From Leifsonia sp. 71-9 (GTDB lineage Bacteria; Actinomycetota; Actinomycetes; Actinomycetales; Microbacteriaceae), in the NCBI RefSeq assembly GCF_001898805.1, contig NZ_MKVJ01000021.1:42548-106547 (forward strand): 64,000 bases of DNA, in the 5' to 3' direction. Positions 1-8,058 of this stretch are shown in pieces (position 1 is the stretch's first letter; every line of letters starts with the position of its first letter). The notes beneath the pieces were generated by a model. The model saw only the letters and a list, made by a program, of their open reading frames with translations, had not been told where the DNA came from and did no database searches. Made by a program: the position numbers and the translations under genes.

Positions 1-14
1 GCACGGCTGACCCT

Positions 15-56
15 GCAGCGGCGGGATGAGGGCGACACCCCTCGTCCCGCCGCTGC
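15..56 (-). terminator. Hairpin terminator after the first MFS gene
   Basis: A 16-bp inverted repeat (arms 15-30 and 41-56, one G-T wobble) closes a 10-nt loop, 14 bases past the stop of the leftmost MFS gene. There is no T-tract, as is usual for hairpin terminators in very GC-rich genomes. Termination is inferred from position and stem strength. Confidence 0.7.
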
Positions 57-70
57 GGTGTATCGCGTCG

Positions 71-1282
71 TCAGGCCGTGCGGCGTCGCGCCCGCCCGGC
101 CATGACCAGCAGGGCGGCCAGTCCGAGGACCGCCATCGCGATCCCGATCAGCACGGGTCCGATCGCGCCGAGCGGCGACGCGATCGCCCCGGCCCCGGCC
201 GCGGTTCCGATCGCCGTCCCGCCGTTGAACGCGGCGACGGAGACCGCCGCCGCGAGGGTGGGTGCCGCGCGGGCGTAGCGCACCGCGAGGCCCGTGCCGA
301 CGGGCGGGATCCCCATCCCGGCGACGCCCAGGAGGAACAGCAGCACGAAGGTCGCGACGGCGTCGGTCGACAGCGGGACGAGCGCCACGAGGACGACGAC
401 GCTGCCGGCCGTCGCCGTGATGAAGGTCGCGAGCGGCCGCTCGTCGGCGAAGCGCCCGGCGAGGTTCGTGCCGAGGACGGCTCCGACGCCGAACGCGACG
501 AAGAGCAGGGGCACGGCCGCCTCGGGGATCCCGGCGCGTCCCGTGGCCAGCGGCGAGAGGTAGCTGAACGCGGTCATGTAACCGCCGGTGGCGAGCACCG
601 TCGCGACCAGGAGGATCGCCATGCGTCCGGTGGCGACCGCGCGGAGCTCGTCCCGCACCGATGACGCCGCGTGCTCGTCGTCGCGCGGCGTGAACCGGGC
701 GATCACCGGGGCGGCCAGAGCGGCGAGCACGGCCAGGGCCCAGAAGGTCCCCCGCCAGCCGAGCAGCTGACCGGCGACGGCCCCGAGCGGCACGCCCGCC
801 ACGGTGGCCAGCCCGACGCCGGTCATCATCACCTCGAGCGCGCGCGAGCTGCTCGCCGGGCCGGCGGCGGTCGTCGCGACGGCCGAGGCGACGGCCCAGA
901 AGGCGCCCGCCGCGAGCGCCGTGATCACCCGCGCGACGAGCACGATCCCGAACGCGCCGCCGGCCGCGGCGAGCACGTGCCCGGCGGCGAAGACGAGCAG
1001 AGCGAGTACGAGGGTGGCGCGGCGCGGCAGCCGGAGGGTCGCGAGCGCCATGAGCGGTGACCCGACGATCATCCCGCCGGCGAAGGCGGTGATCAGCAGA
1101 CCGGCCTGCGCGACCGAGACGTGCAGGTCCGCGGCGATCTCCGGCAGGAGGCCGGCGACGATGTATTCGGTCGTGATCATGAGGAACGTGCCGAGCGTGA
1201 GCAGCGGCACCACGAACGGGAGCCGGGGCCGGCGGCCCGGGGAGCCCGTCGCGGTCGTGGAGGCGGTGGAGGGTGCGGTCAT
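71..1282 (-). CDS. MFS transporter, DHA1 type
   Basis: A 403-residue integral membrane protein of the major facilitator superfamily, drug:H+ antiporter-1 type, with about 12 hydrophobic segments. The N-terminus reads LTLGTFLMITTEYIVAG, typical of AraJ/CmlR-like efflux proteins, and the second-third helix loop carries the motif-A region. The start is set by an ATGA overlap (1279-1282) with the upstream MFS gene, so the two are probably co-translated. The substrate cannot be read from sequence. Two efflux pumps behind a divergent MmyB-type regulator suggests control by a small ligand. The family call is firm; the substrate is unknown. Confidence 0.9.
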   Translation of the reverse strand: MTAPSTASTTATGSPGRRPRLPFVVPLLTLGTFLMITTEYIVAGLLPEIAADLHVSVAQAGLLITAFAGGMIVGSPLMALATLRLPRRATLVLALLVFAAGHVLAAAGGAFGIVLVARVITALAAGAFWAVASAVATTAAGPASSSRALEVMMTGVGLATVAGVPLGAVAGQLLGWRGTFWALAVLAALAAPVIARFTPRDDEHAASSVRDELRAVATGRMAILLVATVLATGGYMTAFSYLSPLATGRAGIPEAAVPLLFVAFGVGAVLGTNLAGRFADERPLATFITATAGSVVVLVALVPLSTDAVATFVLLFLLGVAGMGIPPVGTGLAVRYARAAPTLAAAVSVAAFNGGTAIGTAAGAGAIASPLGAIGPVLIGIAMAVLGLAALLVMAGRARRRTA

Positions 1283-2649
1283 TCTGAACCGGCCTTTCGG
1301 GTCTGGGGCCCGCGGATGCGGAGGCTGACGAGTGCCGCGGCGAGCAGACCGGCCGCAGCGATCGCGAAGGCGAGCTGCATGCCGGGCACGAACGTCGCCG
1401 GATCCGCGACGAACGCGCCGAAGACGGCGATCGCGACGGCTCCGCCGACCTGGCGGACGGTGTTGAACACGGCGCTCGCCGCTCCAGCGCGGTGGGCGGG
1501 CGCACTGGCGAGGACGACGGAGGTCACCGGCGGCATGGCGATCGAGCCGCCCGTCCCGGTGAAGACGAGGAAGAGTCCGGCGAGCAGCGGGGAGCCGGTC
1601 GGCGCGCAGGCCAGCAGGCCGACGAACCCCAGCGCCATCAGGCCGAGCCCGAGGGCCGCCGGAACGCGCGGACCGTAGCGGTTGGCGAGCCTCCCGCTGA
1701 CGAGGTTGCCGGTGATGCTGAACGCGGCCGACGGCAGGAACACGAGGCCGGCGAGCAGCGGTGACAGCCCGAGGTGCTGCTGCAGGTACAGGCTGACGAC
1801 GAACACCGAGCCGAAGTTGCCGACCATGAAGGCGAACCCGTCGAGCAGCGCGATCCGCATCCCCGCCGGCCGGAACAGGTCCAGCGGCATCATCGGGTGG
1901 CGCACGCGGGACTGGAGCAGCACGAAGCACGCGATCCCGGCCACGGCGATGACGAGCGCCGCGATCACCGCCGGCCGGGCGAACCCGCTGTCGCCGCCGG
2001 TGATGAGCCCGTACATCAGCGCGGTCAGCGCGACCGCGGCGACCGCCTGACCGGCCCAGTCGAACGGCGTGGGCCGCGCCGGCGACGGGGCGACCGCGGT
2101 GAGCAGGGCGAGCATCGCGACGCCGACGGGGAGGTTGATCGCGAAGACCAGCCGCCAGTCGACCGTCGTGAGGAGACCTCCGACCAGCGGGCCGACGGCT
2201 CCGGCGACCGCGCCGCCGACCGCCCAGATCCCGAGCGCGTGCGTGCGCTGCCGCGGGTCGGGGAACGCCTCCCTGATCAACGCCATCGAGGCCGGCAGCA
2301 TGATCGCCGCGCCGGCCCCCTGGACGACACGCGCCGCGATGAGCAGGCCGAGCGTCGGGGCGACCGCGCACGCGATCGACGCCAGCAGGAACAGGGCGAT
2401 CCCGGCGCCGAACGCCCGCTTCGCTCCGATCCGGTCGGAGAGGTTGCCCGCGAAGAGCAGCAGGACGGCGAACGTCAGCGTGTACCCGTCGATCACCCAC
2501 TGGCGGCCGGAGGCGCCGCCGCCGAGCTCGACGCCGATCTGCGTCAGCGCGAGGTTCACGATCAGGATGTCGAGCGTGATCAGGAAGAACCCCAGCGACG
2601 CCAGCAGCAGGGTGGCGCGCGCTCGGGTCGCGGTCTGGGGGCGGTACAC
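1279..2649 (-). CDS. MFS transporter, DHA2 (EmrB/QacA) type
   Basis: A 456-residue efflux-type MFS protein. The first helix has the LDxxIVNLAL signature of DHA2 exporters, followed by the motif-A loop GNLSDRIGAKRAFG. The start is the GTG at 2649 (VYRPQTATRARAT), preceded 5 bases earlier by a clear GGAGGAG ribosome site. The open frame continues upstream to 2817 without such a site, and that part lies in the divergent promoter region. It overlaps the following MFS gene by 4 bases. The two transporters form an operon divergent from the XRE/MmyB regulator at 2780 and are its likely target. The substrate is unknown. Confidence 0.88.
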   Translation of the reverse strand: MYRPQTATRARATLLLASLGFFLITLDILIVNLALTQIGVELGGGASGRQWVIDGYTLTFAVLLLFAGNLSDRIGAKRAFGAGIALFLLASIACAVAPTLGLLIAARVVQGAGAAIMLPASMALIREAFPDPRQRTHALGIWAVGGAVAGAVGPLVGGLLTTVDWRLVFAINLPVGVAMLALLTAVAPSPARPTPFDWAGQAVAAVALTALMYGLITGGDSGFARPAVIAALVIAVAGIACFVLLQSRVRHPMMPLDLFRPAGMRIALLDGFAFMVGNFGSVFVVSLYLQQHLGLSPLLAGLVFLPSAAFSITGNLVSGRLANRYGPRVPAALGLGLMALGFVGLLACAPTGSPLLAGLFLVFTGTGGSIAMPPVTSVVLASAPAHRAGAASAVFNTVRQVGGAVAIAVFGAFVADPATFVPGMQLAFAIAAAGLLAAALVSLRIRGPQTRKAGSE

Positions 2650-2779
2650 GGCGCTCCTCCGGTCGGCGGCGATGGTCGGGGTCCAGCCAACCGGGGTCCG
2701 CGTGCGCGAGGGAGTCTCCGTCGAAAGGTGTTCCGCCAGGGCACCCCACGACGGCCGATCGGCTCGTACGGTGGGAGGC

Positions 2780-3700
2780 ATGACGACGAATCGCGACGAG
2801 GTCCGGGGGTTCCTCACGACCCGCCGGGCGAAGGTGCGGCCCGAGCAGGTCGACCTGCCCGCCGGGCCGAACCGCCGCGTCCCCGGGCTGCGCCGGACCG
2901 AGGTCGCGATGCTCGCCGGCGTGAGCGTCGAGTACTACGCGCGGCTCGAGCGGGGCGACCTGGCCGGGGCGTCGGAGTCCGTGCTGCACGCCGTCGCGAC
3001 CGCGCTCCGGCTCGACGAGGCCGAGCGCGACCACCTCTTCGATCTGGCCCGCACGGCGAACGGCTCGACCGCGCGCCGCCCGCGCGCGCGTTCCCGCACC
3101 GCGTCGGTGCGTCCGTCCCTCCAGCTGATGCTCGACGCCATCACGGCCGGTCCGGCGCTGATCCGCAACGGGCGCATGGACATCCTGGCGACGAACCTGC
3201 TCGCACGGGCCCTCCACGTCGACGCCCTCACCGCTGTCCCGGAGCGTCCGCTCAACATGGCGCGCTTCGCCTTCCTGCATCGGGAGAGCGCCGAGCGGTT
3301 CTACCCCGACTGGGATGTCGCCGCCGACATGATCGTCGCCATCCTTCGCGCGGAGGCCGGCCGCGACCCCTACGACCGCGACCTGCAGGACCTCGTCGGC
3401 GAGCTCTCCACCCGCAGCGCCGAGTTCCGCACGAAGTGGGGCGACCACAACGTGCGCAGGCACGTCACCGGCGTGAAGCGGTTCCGGCATCCCGTGGTCG
3501 GCGACGTGGAGTTCCTCTTCGAGGGCACCGAGCTGCCCGGCACCCCCGGCTGGAACCTGAACGTCTACCTCGCCGAGCCCGGCACCCCCACCGAAGACGC
3601 CCTGCGGCTCCTCGCCAGCTGGGCGGCGACCCAGGAGCAGGAGGCGCCGCAGGGCGCCCCGGAGGAGAAGGCAGCAGGTCCGCGTACGCTGGGCGGATGA
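2780..3700 (+). CDS. XRE-family regulator with MmyB ligand-binding domain
   Basis: A 306-residue cytoplasmic transcription regulator. Residues about 10-80 form the helix-turn-helix typical of this family (PGLRRTEVAMLAGVSVEYYARLERG). Residues about 105-290 match the MmyB-like PAS-type ligand pocket known to bind lipids or other small hydrophobic molecules. A good ribosome site (GGGAGG) sits just before the ATG. It is divergent from the two MFS genes and overlaps the downstream lipid-kinase-like gene by ATGA, so it may sense a compound exported or processed by its neighbours. That link is inference. Confidence 0.9.
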   Translation: MTTNRDEVRGFLTTRRAKVRPEQVDLPAGPNRRVPGLRRTEVAMLAGVSVEYYARLERGDLAGASESVLHAVATALRLDEAERDHLFDLARTANGSTARRPRARSRTASVRPSLQLMLDAITAGPALIRNGRMDILATNLLARALHVDALTAVPERPLNMARFAFLHRESAERFYPDWDVAADMIVAILRAEAGRDPYDRDLQDLVGELSTRSAEFRTKWGDHNVRRHVTGVKRFRHPVVGDVEFLFEGTELPGTPGWNLNVYLAEPGTPTEDALRLLASWAATQEQEAPQGAPEEKAAGPRTLGG

Positions 3701-4683
3701 GCGCTGACATCGAGGGGGCGTCGCGGCAGCGGCGGGCGGCCGTCGTCGTCAACCCCACCAAGGTGCGGTTGTCCGCGCTCCAGAGCGCCGTCGCGGCGCA
3801 GGAGGCGAAGGTCGGCTGGGCGGCCGCGGAGTGGTTCGAGACCAGCGCCGACGACGACGGACGCGACGCCGTCGAGCGTGCCGCCGCCTCCTCTCCCGAC
3901 CTCATCGTCGTCGCGGGCGGCGACGGCACCCTGCGCGCGGCCGCCGCGGTGCTGGCCGGGTCCGGGATCGCGATCGGCGTCATCCCCTCCGGCACCGGCA
4001 ACCTTTTCGCCCGCGAGCTCGGCCTGCCCGTGAACAACCTCGGCTCGGCGGTGGCGACCGCGTTCGACGGGGACGACCGCCCGGTGGACCTCGGCTTCGC
4101 CCGGCTGGAGCGCGACGGCGGCGACAGCGAAGAACGCGCGTTCCTCGTCATGGCGGGCATCGGCCTCGACGCCCACATGGCCGCGCACACCAACCAGAAG
4201 CTGAAGAAGCGGATCGGCTGGCTCGCCTACTCCGACCCCATCGCGCGGAGCATCCTCGGCAACCGCCGGTTCGACATGGTCTACGGCCTCGACGACAAGC
4301 CCGACGTCGAGATGCGCGCCCACACCGTGATCGTGGGCAACTCCGGCAGCCTGACGGCCGGGATGCTGCTCATCCCGGACGCGGTCATCGACGACGGCCT
4401 GCTCGACGCGGTCGTCATGCGGCCGAAGGGCGGGGGAGGCTGGACCAACATCGGCTACCGCCTCGCGTTCAACCGCGTTCTGCACCGCACCCGCTTCGGC
4501 CGCTTCATCGGCCGGCTGACGCCCAAGCCGCGCGCCATCCTCTACGCGCAGGCGAAGACCCTCCGGGTCCGCTTCCGCGAGCCGCAGGAGATCCAGCTCG
4601 ACGGCGACCCCAACGGCTCCGTCATCGCCGTGCACCTGCGCGTGGAGCACCTCGCGCTGACCATCCGGGTGCCGCAGGGCTGA
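3697..4683 (+). CDS. Diacylglycerol kinase-like protein
   Basis: A 328-residue protein of the DAGK/NAD-kinase-like fold (DagK/LcbK family), which phosphorylates lipid substrates such as diacylglycerol, sphingoid bases or phosphatidylinositol precursors at the membrane face. The nucleotide motif VVAGGDGTLRAAA is near residue 75, followed by the family motif IPSGTGNLFARELGLP. The C-terminal beta-sandwich ends QLDGDPNG, as in YegS/DagK. It starts inside the stop codon of the MmyB-type regulator (ATGA), so the pair is translationally coupled. The exact substrate is not identifiable. Confidence 0.9.
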   Translation: MSADIEGASRQRRAAVVVNPTKVRLSALQSAVAAQEAKVGWAAAEWFETSADDDGRDAVERAAASSPDLIVVAGGDGTLRAAAAVLAGSGIAIGVIPSGTGNLFARELGLPVNNLGSAVATAFDGDDRPVDLGFARLERDGGDSEERAFLVMAGIGLDAHMAAHTNQKLKKRIGWLAYSDPIARSILGNRRFDMVYGLDDKPDVEMRAHTVIVGNSGSLTAGMLLIPDAVIDDGLLDAVVMRPKGGGGWTNIGYRLAFNRVLHRTRFGRFIGRLTPKPRAILYAQAKTLRVRFREPQEIQLDGDPNGSVIAVHLRVEHLALTIRVPQG

Positions 4684-4695
4684 GCGGTCGCCCGG

Positions 4696-4833
4696 TCAGC
4701 CGGGCTCCTCCTCCGACTCCAGCGTCTCGTCCGCGTCGACGCCCGAGTCGTCGGTCTCGGTCGCCTCGATCGCGGCCTCCGCCTCGGCCTGCGCCTCTGC
4801 GGCAGCGGCCTCCCGGCGCTTCTCTCTGCTCAT
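4696..4833 (-). CDS. Small acidic hypothetical protein
   Basis: A 45-residue protein: a short basic start (MSREKRREA), an Ala/Glu-rich probable helix, and a strongly acidic tail (DADETLESEEEPG). The start at 4833 is supported by AAGGGGAA upstream; a longer reading frame to 4947 has no such support. It lies tail-to-tail with the lipid-kinase gene. No family recognised. The codon pattern and ribosome site suggest it is real. Confidence 0.55.
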   Translation of the reverse strand: MSREKRREAAAAEAQAEAEAAIEATETDDSGVDADETLESEEEPG

Positions 4834-4973
4834 GCCGTCGTTCCCCTTTCGATGCGTGCGTGCACACAGTGTCTCGCGGATCCGTAAGAGCGCGTAATGA
4901 AAGGACGCGCCGGGAGCCGCGCGCGACGACGATGGGCACACCCGCACACCGACCGCGAACGAGGGGACCCGTC

Positions 4974-5546
4974 ATGAGCGACGCGCAGACGATCAGCACC
5001 GAGAGCTCCGGCCAGGGCCCGCGCCGTGCGGGATTCTCGGTCGGGCTGAGCCCCGACGAGTTCAAGCGGGCGTTCCGCAACCACGCGGCCGGTGTGGCCG
5101 TGATCACGGCCGACGACGGCAACGGCCCGGTCGGGCTCACGGCGACGAGCGTGTTCTCGGTGAGCGCCGAGCCCGCCCTGCTCGTCTTCTCCGTCTCAGC
5201 GCAGTCGTCCAGCGCGCCGACGCTGCTGCGCGCCGAGCACGTGGTGGTGCACCTGCTGGCCGAGGGGCAGCGCGACCTGGCGCAGCTGTGCGCGACCAGC
5301 GGCATCGACCGCTTCGCCGACACGAGCATCTGGACCCGGCTGATCACCGGGGAGCCCTACTTCCCCGCCGCGCACTCCTGGATCCGCGGTCGCGTGGTGG
5401 ACACGATGAGCGCGGGCACGTCGACCATCGTCGCCGTGCAGGCGCTGCAGGCGCAGGTGCCCGAGCGGGAGGCGGCGCCGCTGGTCTACCACAACCGCAC
5501 CTGGCACAGCCTCGGCGATGCGTCGCGCATCGATCCGCATCGCTAG
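4974..5546 (+). CDS. Flavin reductase-domain protein
   Basis: A 190-residue protein of the flavin reductase-like (FMN-binding split-barrel) family, which uses NAD(P)H to reduce FMN or FAD, often for a partner monooxygenase. The domain begins near residue 28 (FKRAFRNHAAGVAVITA) and has the typical GLTATSVFSVSAEPALLVFSV strand region. The acidic N-terminal extension of about 25 residues is variable in the family. The start ATG follows GAGGGGACC. It is 12 bases ahead of trpF in the same direction and may share its transcript; no functional link is evident. Confidence 0.87.
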   Translation: MSDAQTISTESSGQGPRRAGFSVGLSPDEFKRAFRNHAAGVAVITADDGNGPVGLTATSVFSVSAEPALLVFSVSAQSSSAPTLLRAEHVVVHLLAEGQRDLAQLCATSGIDRFADTSIWTRLITGEPYFPAAHSWIRGRVVDTMSAGTSTIVAVQALQAQVPEREAAPLVYHNRTWHSLGDASRIDPHR

Positions 5547-5558
5547 GCTGAGGAACCG

Positions 5559-6164
5559 ATGTACGTCAAGATCTGCGGTCTCTCCACGATCGAGTCGGCC
5601 CGGGTCGCGCTCGACGCCGGTGCGGACGCCGTCGGCGTCGTCATGAGCAGACGCAGCCGTCGCACGGTCTCCGCCGACGTCGCGCGCGAGATCGCCGGCT
5701 TCGTCGGCGGCGCCGCCGACGTCGTGCTCGTCGTGGACGAGCTCCCCGCGCTGGAGGCGGCTTCCGTCGCGGGTGGGATCGGCGCCGACGTGGTCCAGCT
5801 GCACGGACCTGGGTACCGACCGGACGATGTCGCCGCGGCCGCCGGTGCAGGTCTTCGCGTCTGGCGCGCGACCTCCGTGACCTCGGCCGACGAGGTCGAC
5901 GTCGGATCCTGGGGAGAGGAGGCCCTTCTCCTGGACTCGCCCGACCCCGGCTCGGGCCGCCGCTGGGACTTCGCCGTGCTCGAGGGCCGGCCCCTGGACG
6001 GCCAGTGGATGCTCGCGGGTGGCCTCGACCCCGAGAACGTCGCGGAGGCCGTCGCCTCCGCGCGCCCGTCGGGAGTCGACGTCTCCAGCGGCGTCGAATC
6101 CGCGCCCGGGGTCAAGGACCTCGACCGCATCCGCGCGTTCGTCGCGGCGGCGAAGGCGGGCTGA
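5559..6164 (+). CDS. trpF: Phosphoribosylanthranilate isomerase
   Basis: A 201-residue TIM-barrel enzyme of tryptophan biosynthesis that converts N-(5-phosphoribosyl)anthranilate to the 1-carboxyphenylamino ribulose form. The N-terminal MYVKICGLS motif carries the catalytic Cys. The phosphate-binding end (MLAGGLDPENVAEAV, then GVDVSSGVESAPGVKD) is fully conserved. Length is normal for TrpF. It stands alone rather than within a trp operon, behind a flavin reductase gene, and is followed by a short perfect hairpin. Confidence 0.95.
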   Translation: MYVKICGLSTIESARVALDAGADAVGVVMSRRSRRTVSADVAREIAGFVGGAADVVLVVDELPALEAASVAGGIGADVVQLHGPGYRPDDVAAAAGAGLRVWRATSVTSADEVDVGSWGEEALLLDSPDPGSGRRWDFAVLEGRPLDGQWMLAGGLDPENVAEAVASARPSGVDVSSGVESAPGVKDLDRIRAFVAAAKAG

Positions 6165-6171
6165 CCTAGCC

Positions 6172-6186
6172 TCGGGGACGCCCCGA
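6172..6186 (+). terminator. Hairpin downstream of trpF
   Basis: TCGGGG-ACG-CCCCGA forms a perfect 6-bp stem with a 3-nt loop, 8 bases after the trpF stop. No T-run follows. It also lies just past the 3' end of the convergent Abi gene and could serve both directions. Confidence 0.5.
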
Positions 6187-6212
6187 AACGCGCCTAGCCA
6201 AGGCAGATCCCG

Positions 6213-7199
6213 TCATCGCCTCCACAACTCCTGGTCTTCCCAACCCATAGGTGCTCCCATATCGGCGACGGTGAGCTCTCCGACAGGGAAGTCACGCATA
6301 TGCCCGGCCATCGTCAGCTTCCACTGACACGCTGGGTCGAGAACCGATATGAGGTAGGCCATGATCGCGAGAGCGTTATAGGTACCGAATGTAGCTTTGG
6401 ATCCACTGTTCGCGCGGAGATGCCCGAGGAGAGGTAACAGCTCGGGGTTCGGGCGGCTGGGCGCGACGACGAGTTTGCGGTTGAAGAGCCTGGCGTGGTG
6501 GGCGGCTACATTTCGCACGTAGTTGAGGCTCGAGACCCAGCTTCCGAACATCTTCTTCGACGGAACGGAATAGGCGTTAGCGATGCGGGTTCCCAAGTCG
6601 TTCTGGAGGCCGCCGAACATCTGCCCGAGATGACCGAGCTCAAGGATCTCGGTGAGTGCCCAAATCGGGAGTCGATCGTCGTAGCGTTCCCGAAAATGGG
6701 CCACGAATGCCTCATCGGAGCTGGCTTGCCGGAGCTGGATCCGGGCAAGTAGTGATGAGAACTTGCTCGGGGTTCGTTCGCCGGTGACCTCATCCACATG
6801 CTCCTCGGTGAACGAGCGGGTGTACGACGTCGGATCCTGGTGCGCGAACGCCGAACGAGCGCCGAGGGTGTATCCGATCTGCATGCGCAACGAGATTTCG
6901 ATGCGCTCTACAGCCTCAAGGACCAGCATGCGCAGTCGACGGTCGAAGTCGATGAGCTCGGCCGCATACCTGATCGACGTGCCCATTCGATAGTCGGCTA
7001 AAACCCGTACCCTCTCCCGGCCGCCCTCGACGGAGGATTCAGATTGCCGGAAGGGGTAGAGGTATCCGGTTAGGCGGTAATACCCGACCTGCGCCAATAG
7101 GTCGCGAGCGTCAGCGCGATTGCCGATGTCGACGCCACGCGCCATGAGCGTATCGATCTGCTCATCGATCGATAACCACGGTTTGCTGTACTCAGTCAA
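6213..7199 (-). CDS. Abi-family HEPN protein (AbiD/AbiF-like)
   Basis: A 328-residue Abi_2-family (abortive infection) protein. The N-terminus (KPWLSIDEQIDTLMARGV, then LLAQVGYYRLTGYLYPFR) is the family signature. The C-terminal half holds a HEPN-type RNase motif R229-N-V-A-A-H234, followed by HARLFNRK. Family members halt phage growth by cutting RNA, and AbiF-type proteins are associated with a structured upstream RNA. Here 81 bases upstream of the gene hold nested inverted repeats. GC is visibly lower than in its neighbours, which points to transfer. The start codon is TTG or the next codon region near 7199. RNase activity is inferred from the motif. Confidence 0.85.
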   Translation of the reverse strand: MTEYSKPWLSIDEQIDTLMARGVDIGNRADARDLLAQVGYYRLTGYLYPFRQSESSVEGGRERVRVLADYRMGTSIRYAAELIDFDRRLRMLVLEAVERIEISLRMQIGYTLGARSAFAHQDPTSYTRSFTEEHVDEVTGERTPSKFSSLLARIQLRQASSDEAFVAHFRERYDDRLPIWALTEILELGHLGQMFGGLQNDLGTRIANAYSVPSKKMFGSWVSSLNYVRNVAAHHARLFNRKLVVAPSRPNPELLPLLGHLRANSGSKATFGTYNALAIMAYLISVLDPACQWKLTMAGHMRDFPVGELTVADMGAPMGWEDQELWRR

Positions 7200-7200
7200 C

Positions 7201-7263
7201 GGACTTCCAGTTAAAGAAAATCAGCCCGAGCCGTGAGGCGAGCGGGCTGATCGTGATAAGTCC
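7201..7263 (-). ncRNA. Candidate structured RNA upstream of the Abi gene
   Basis: Read on the minus strand, an outer 6-bp pair GGACTT/AAGTCC (7263-7258 with 7206-7201) encloses a 9-bp perfect stem ATCAGCCCG/CGGGCTGAT (7251-7243 with 7228-7220) with a 14-nt loop. An extended -10-like TGC-TAGCCT lies just upstream (about 7273-7265), which would start the RNA at the outer stem. Its position directly before an AbiF-like gene matches the described AbiF RNA arrangement. Whether it acts as an antitoxin or guide RNA is inference. Confidence 0.5.
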
Positions 7264-7280
7264 AGGCTAGCACAGCGTAG

Positions 7281-7994
7281 TTAGCGCTCACCGGGGTCGT
7301 CGGGGTAGACGAGCGGACGCACATCCGATCCCGGGTCCACCCGTCGACTGCACGCTGAGGTGCAGCCGAACGCGGCGAGGAAGGTCTCGACTCCGGCGCG
7401 CACCGACCCGTCGAGTTCGGAGCTCGTCAGACGGCGGGTGCCGTACCCGCTGGCGGGGAGGGCGCCGTCCGTGACGAGCGCCATGAAGTGGGAGGCCGCG
7501 CGTCCCGGGTCGGGGAGTCGCAGGAGGCCGCGCGCGCTGTACTGCGCGAGTTTGCCGGCGAGCTGGTCGAGGTTCGACGCGCGGGACCGCTCCGACGTCT
7601 CGTCGAGTTCAGGGAAGCGGGAGCGCTCGCCCGCCTGGAGGCGGAGGATGGCCGACCCCTCCTCGTCGGTGACGCACTCGACCAGCGCGTGCCCGAGCGC
7701 GACGAGCGTGCGCTCGAGGTCGTCCGGTCGCGGATCGGCCGACTCGATCGCCCGCTGCACACGGTCTCGGGATCGCAGCGCGCCGGTGGTCCACGCGCGG
7801 ATGAAAAGCGAGCGCTTGTCGCCGAAGCGGTTGTACACCGTGGGCTTCGCGACTCCCGCGGCGCGGGCGATGTCGTCCACGCTGGCGTCGGCGTAGCCGG
7901 ATCTGCCGAACTCGGCGAGAGCCGCGGTCAGGATGGCGGCCTCCCGGTCCGCCACGGCGCCGCCTGTGCGTCGCGAGGGAGGCGGGGTGGTCAT
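7281..7994 (-). CDS. TetR-family regulator
   Basis: A 237-residue repressor. The N-terminal TetR helix-turn-helix spans about residues 18-65 (ILTAALAEFGRSGYADASVDDIARAAGVAKPTVYNRFGDK, shown here only as landmarks), followed by an alpha-helical ligand-binding domain of the AcrR_C type. It is divergent from the MFS exporter at 8049, with 54 bases between them. A TTGAAC-N6-GTTCAA palindrome covers the exporter start codon and is the probable operator. The ligand is probably a substrate of that exporter. Confidence 0.92.
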   Translation of the reverse strand: MTTPPPSRRTGGAVADREAAILTAALAEFGRSGYADASVDDIARAAGVAKPTVYNRFGDKRSLFIRAWTTGALRSRDRVQRAIESADPRPDDLERTLVALGHALVECVTDEEGSAILRLQAGERSRFPELDETSERSRASNLDQLAGKLAQYSARGLLRLPDPGRAASHFMALVTDGALPASGYGTRRLTSSELDGSVRAGVETFLAAFGCTSACSRRVDPGSDVRPLVYPDDPGER

Positions 7995-8040
7995 GCCTCG
8001 ATGTTACTCGAGGGTTGCGAAGAATGAACTGATGCGTATA

Positions 8041-8058
8041 TTGAACCCATGAGTTCAA
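8041..8058. promoter_or_regulatory. Probable TetR operator over the MFS start codon
   Basis: TTGAAC-CCATGA-GTTCAA is a perfect 6-6-6 palindrome whose centre contains the ATG of the MFS gene at 8049. A regulator bound here would block initiation of the exporter. Its assignment to the divergent TetR is by position only. Confidence 0.7.

Noticed and set aside
71..3490. Very long minus-strand frame (1139 codons)
   Set aside because: Only its end (from 1282) is the real MFS gene; the upstream part is an Arg/Pro-rich shadow of the other MFS gene and the regulator.
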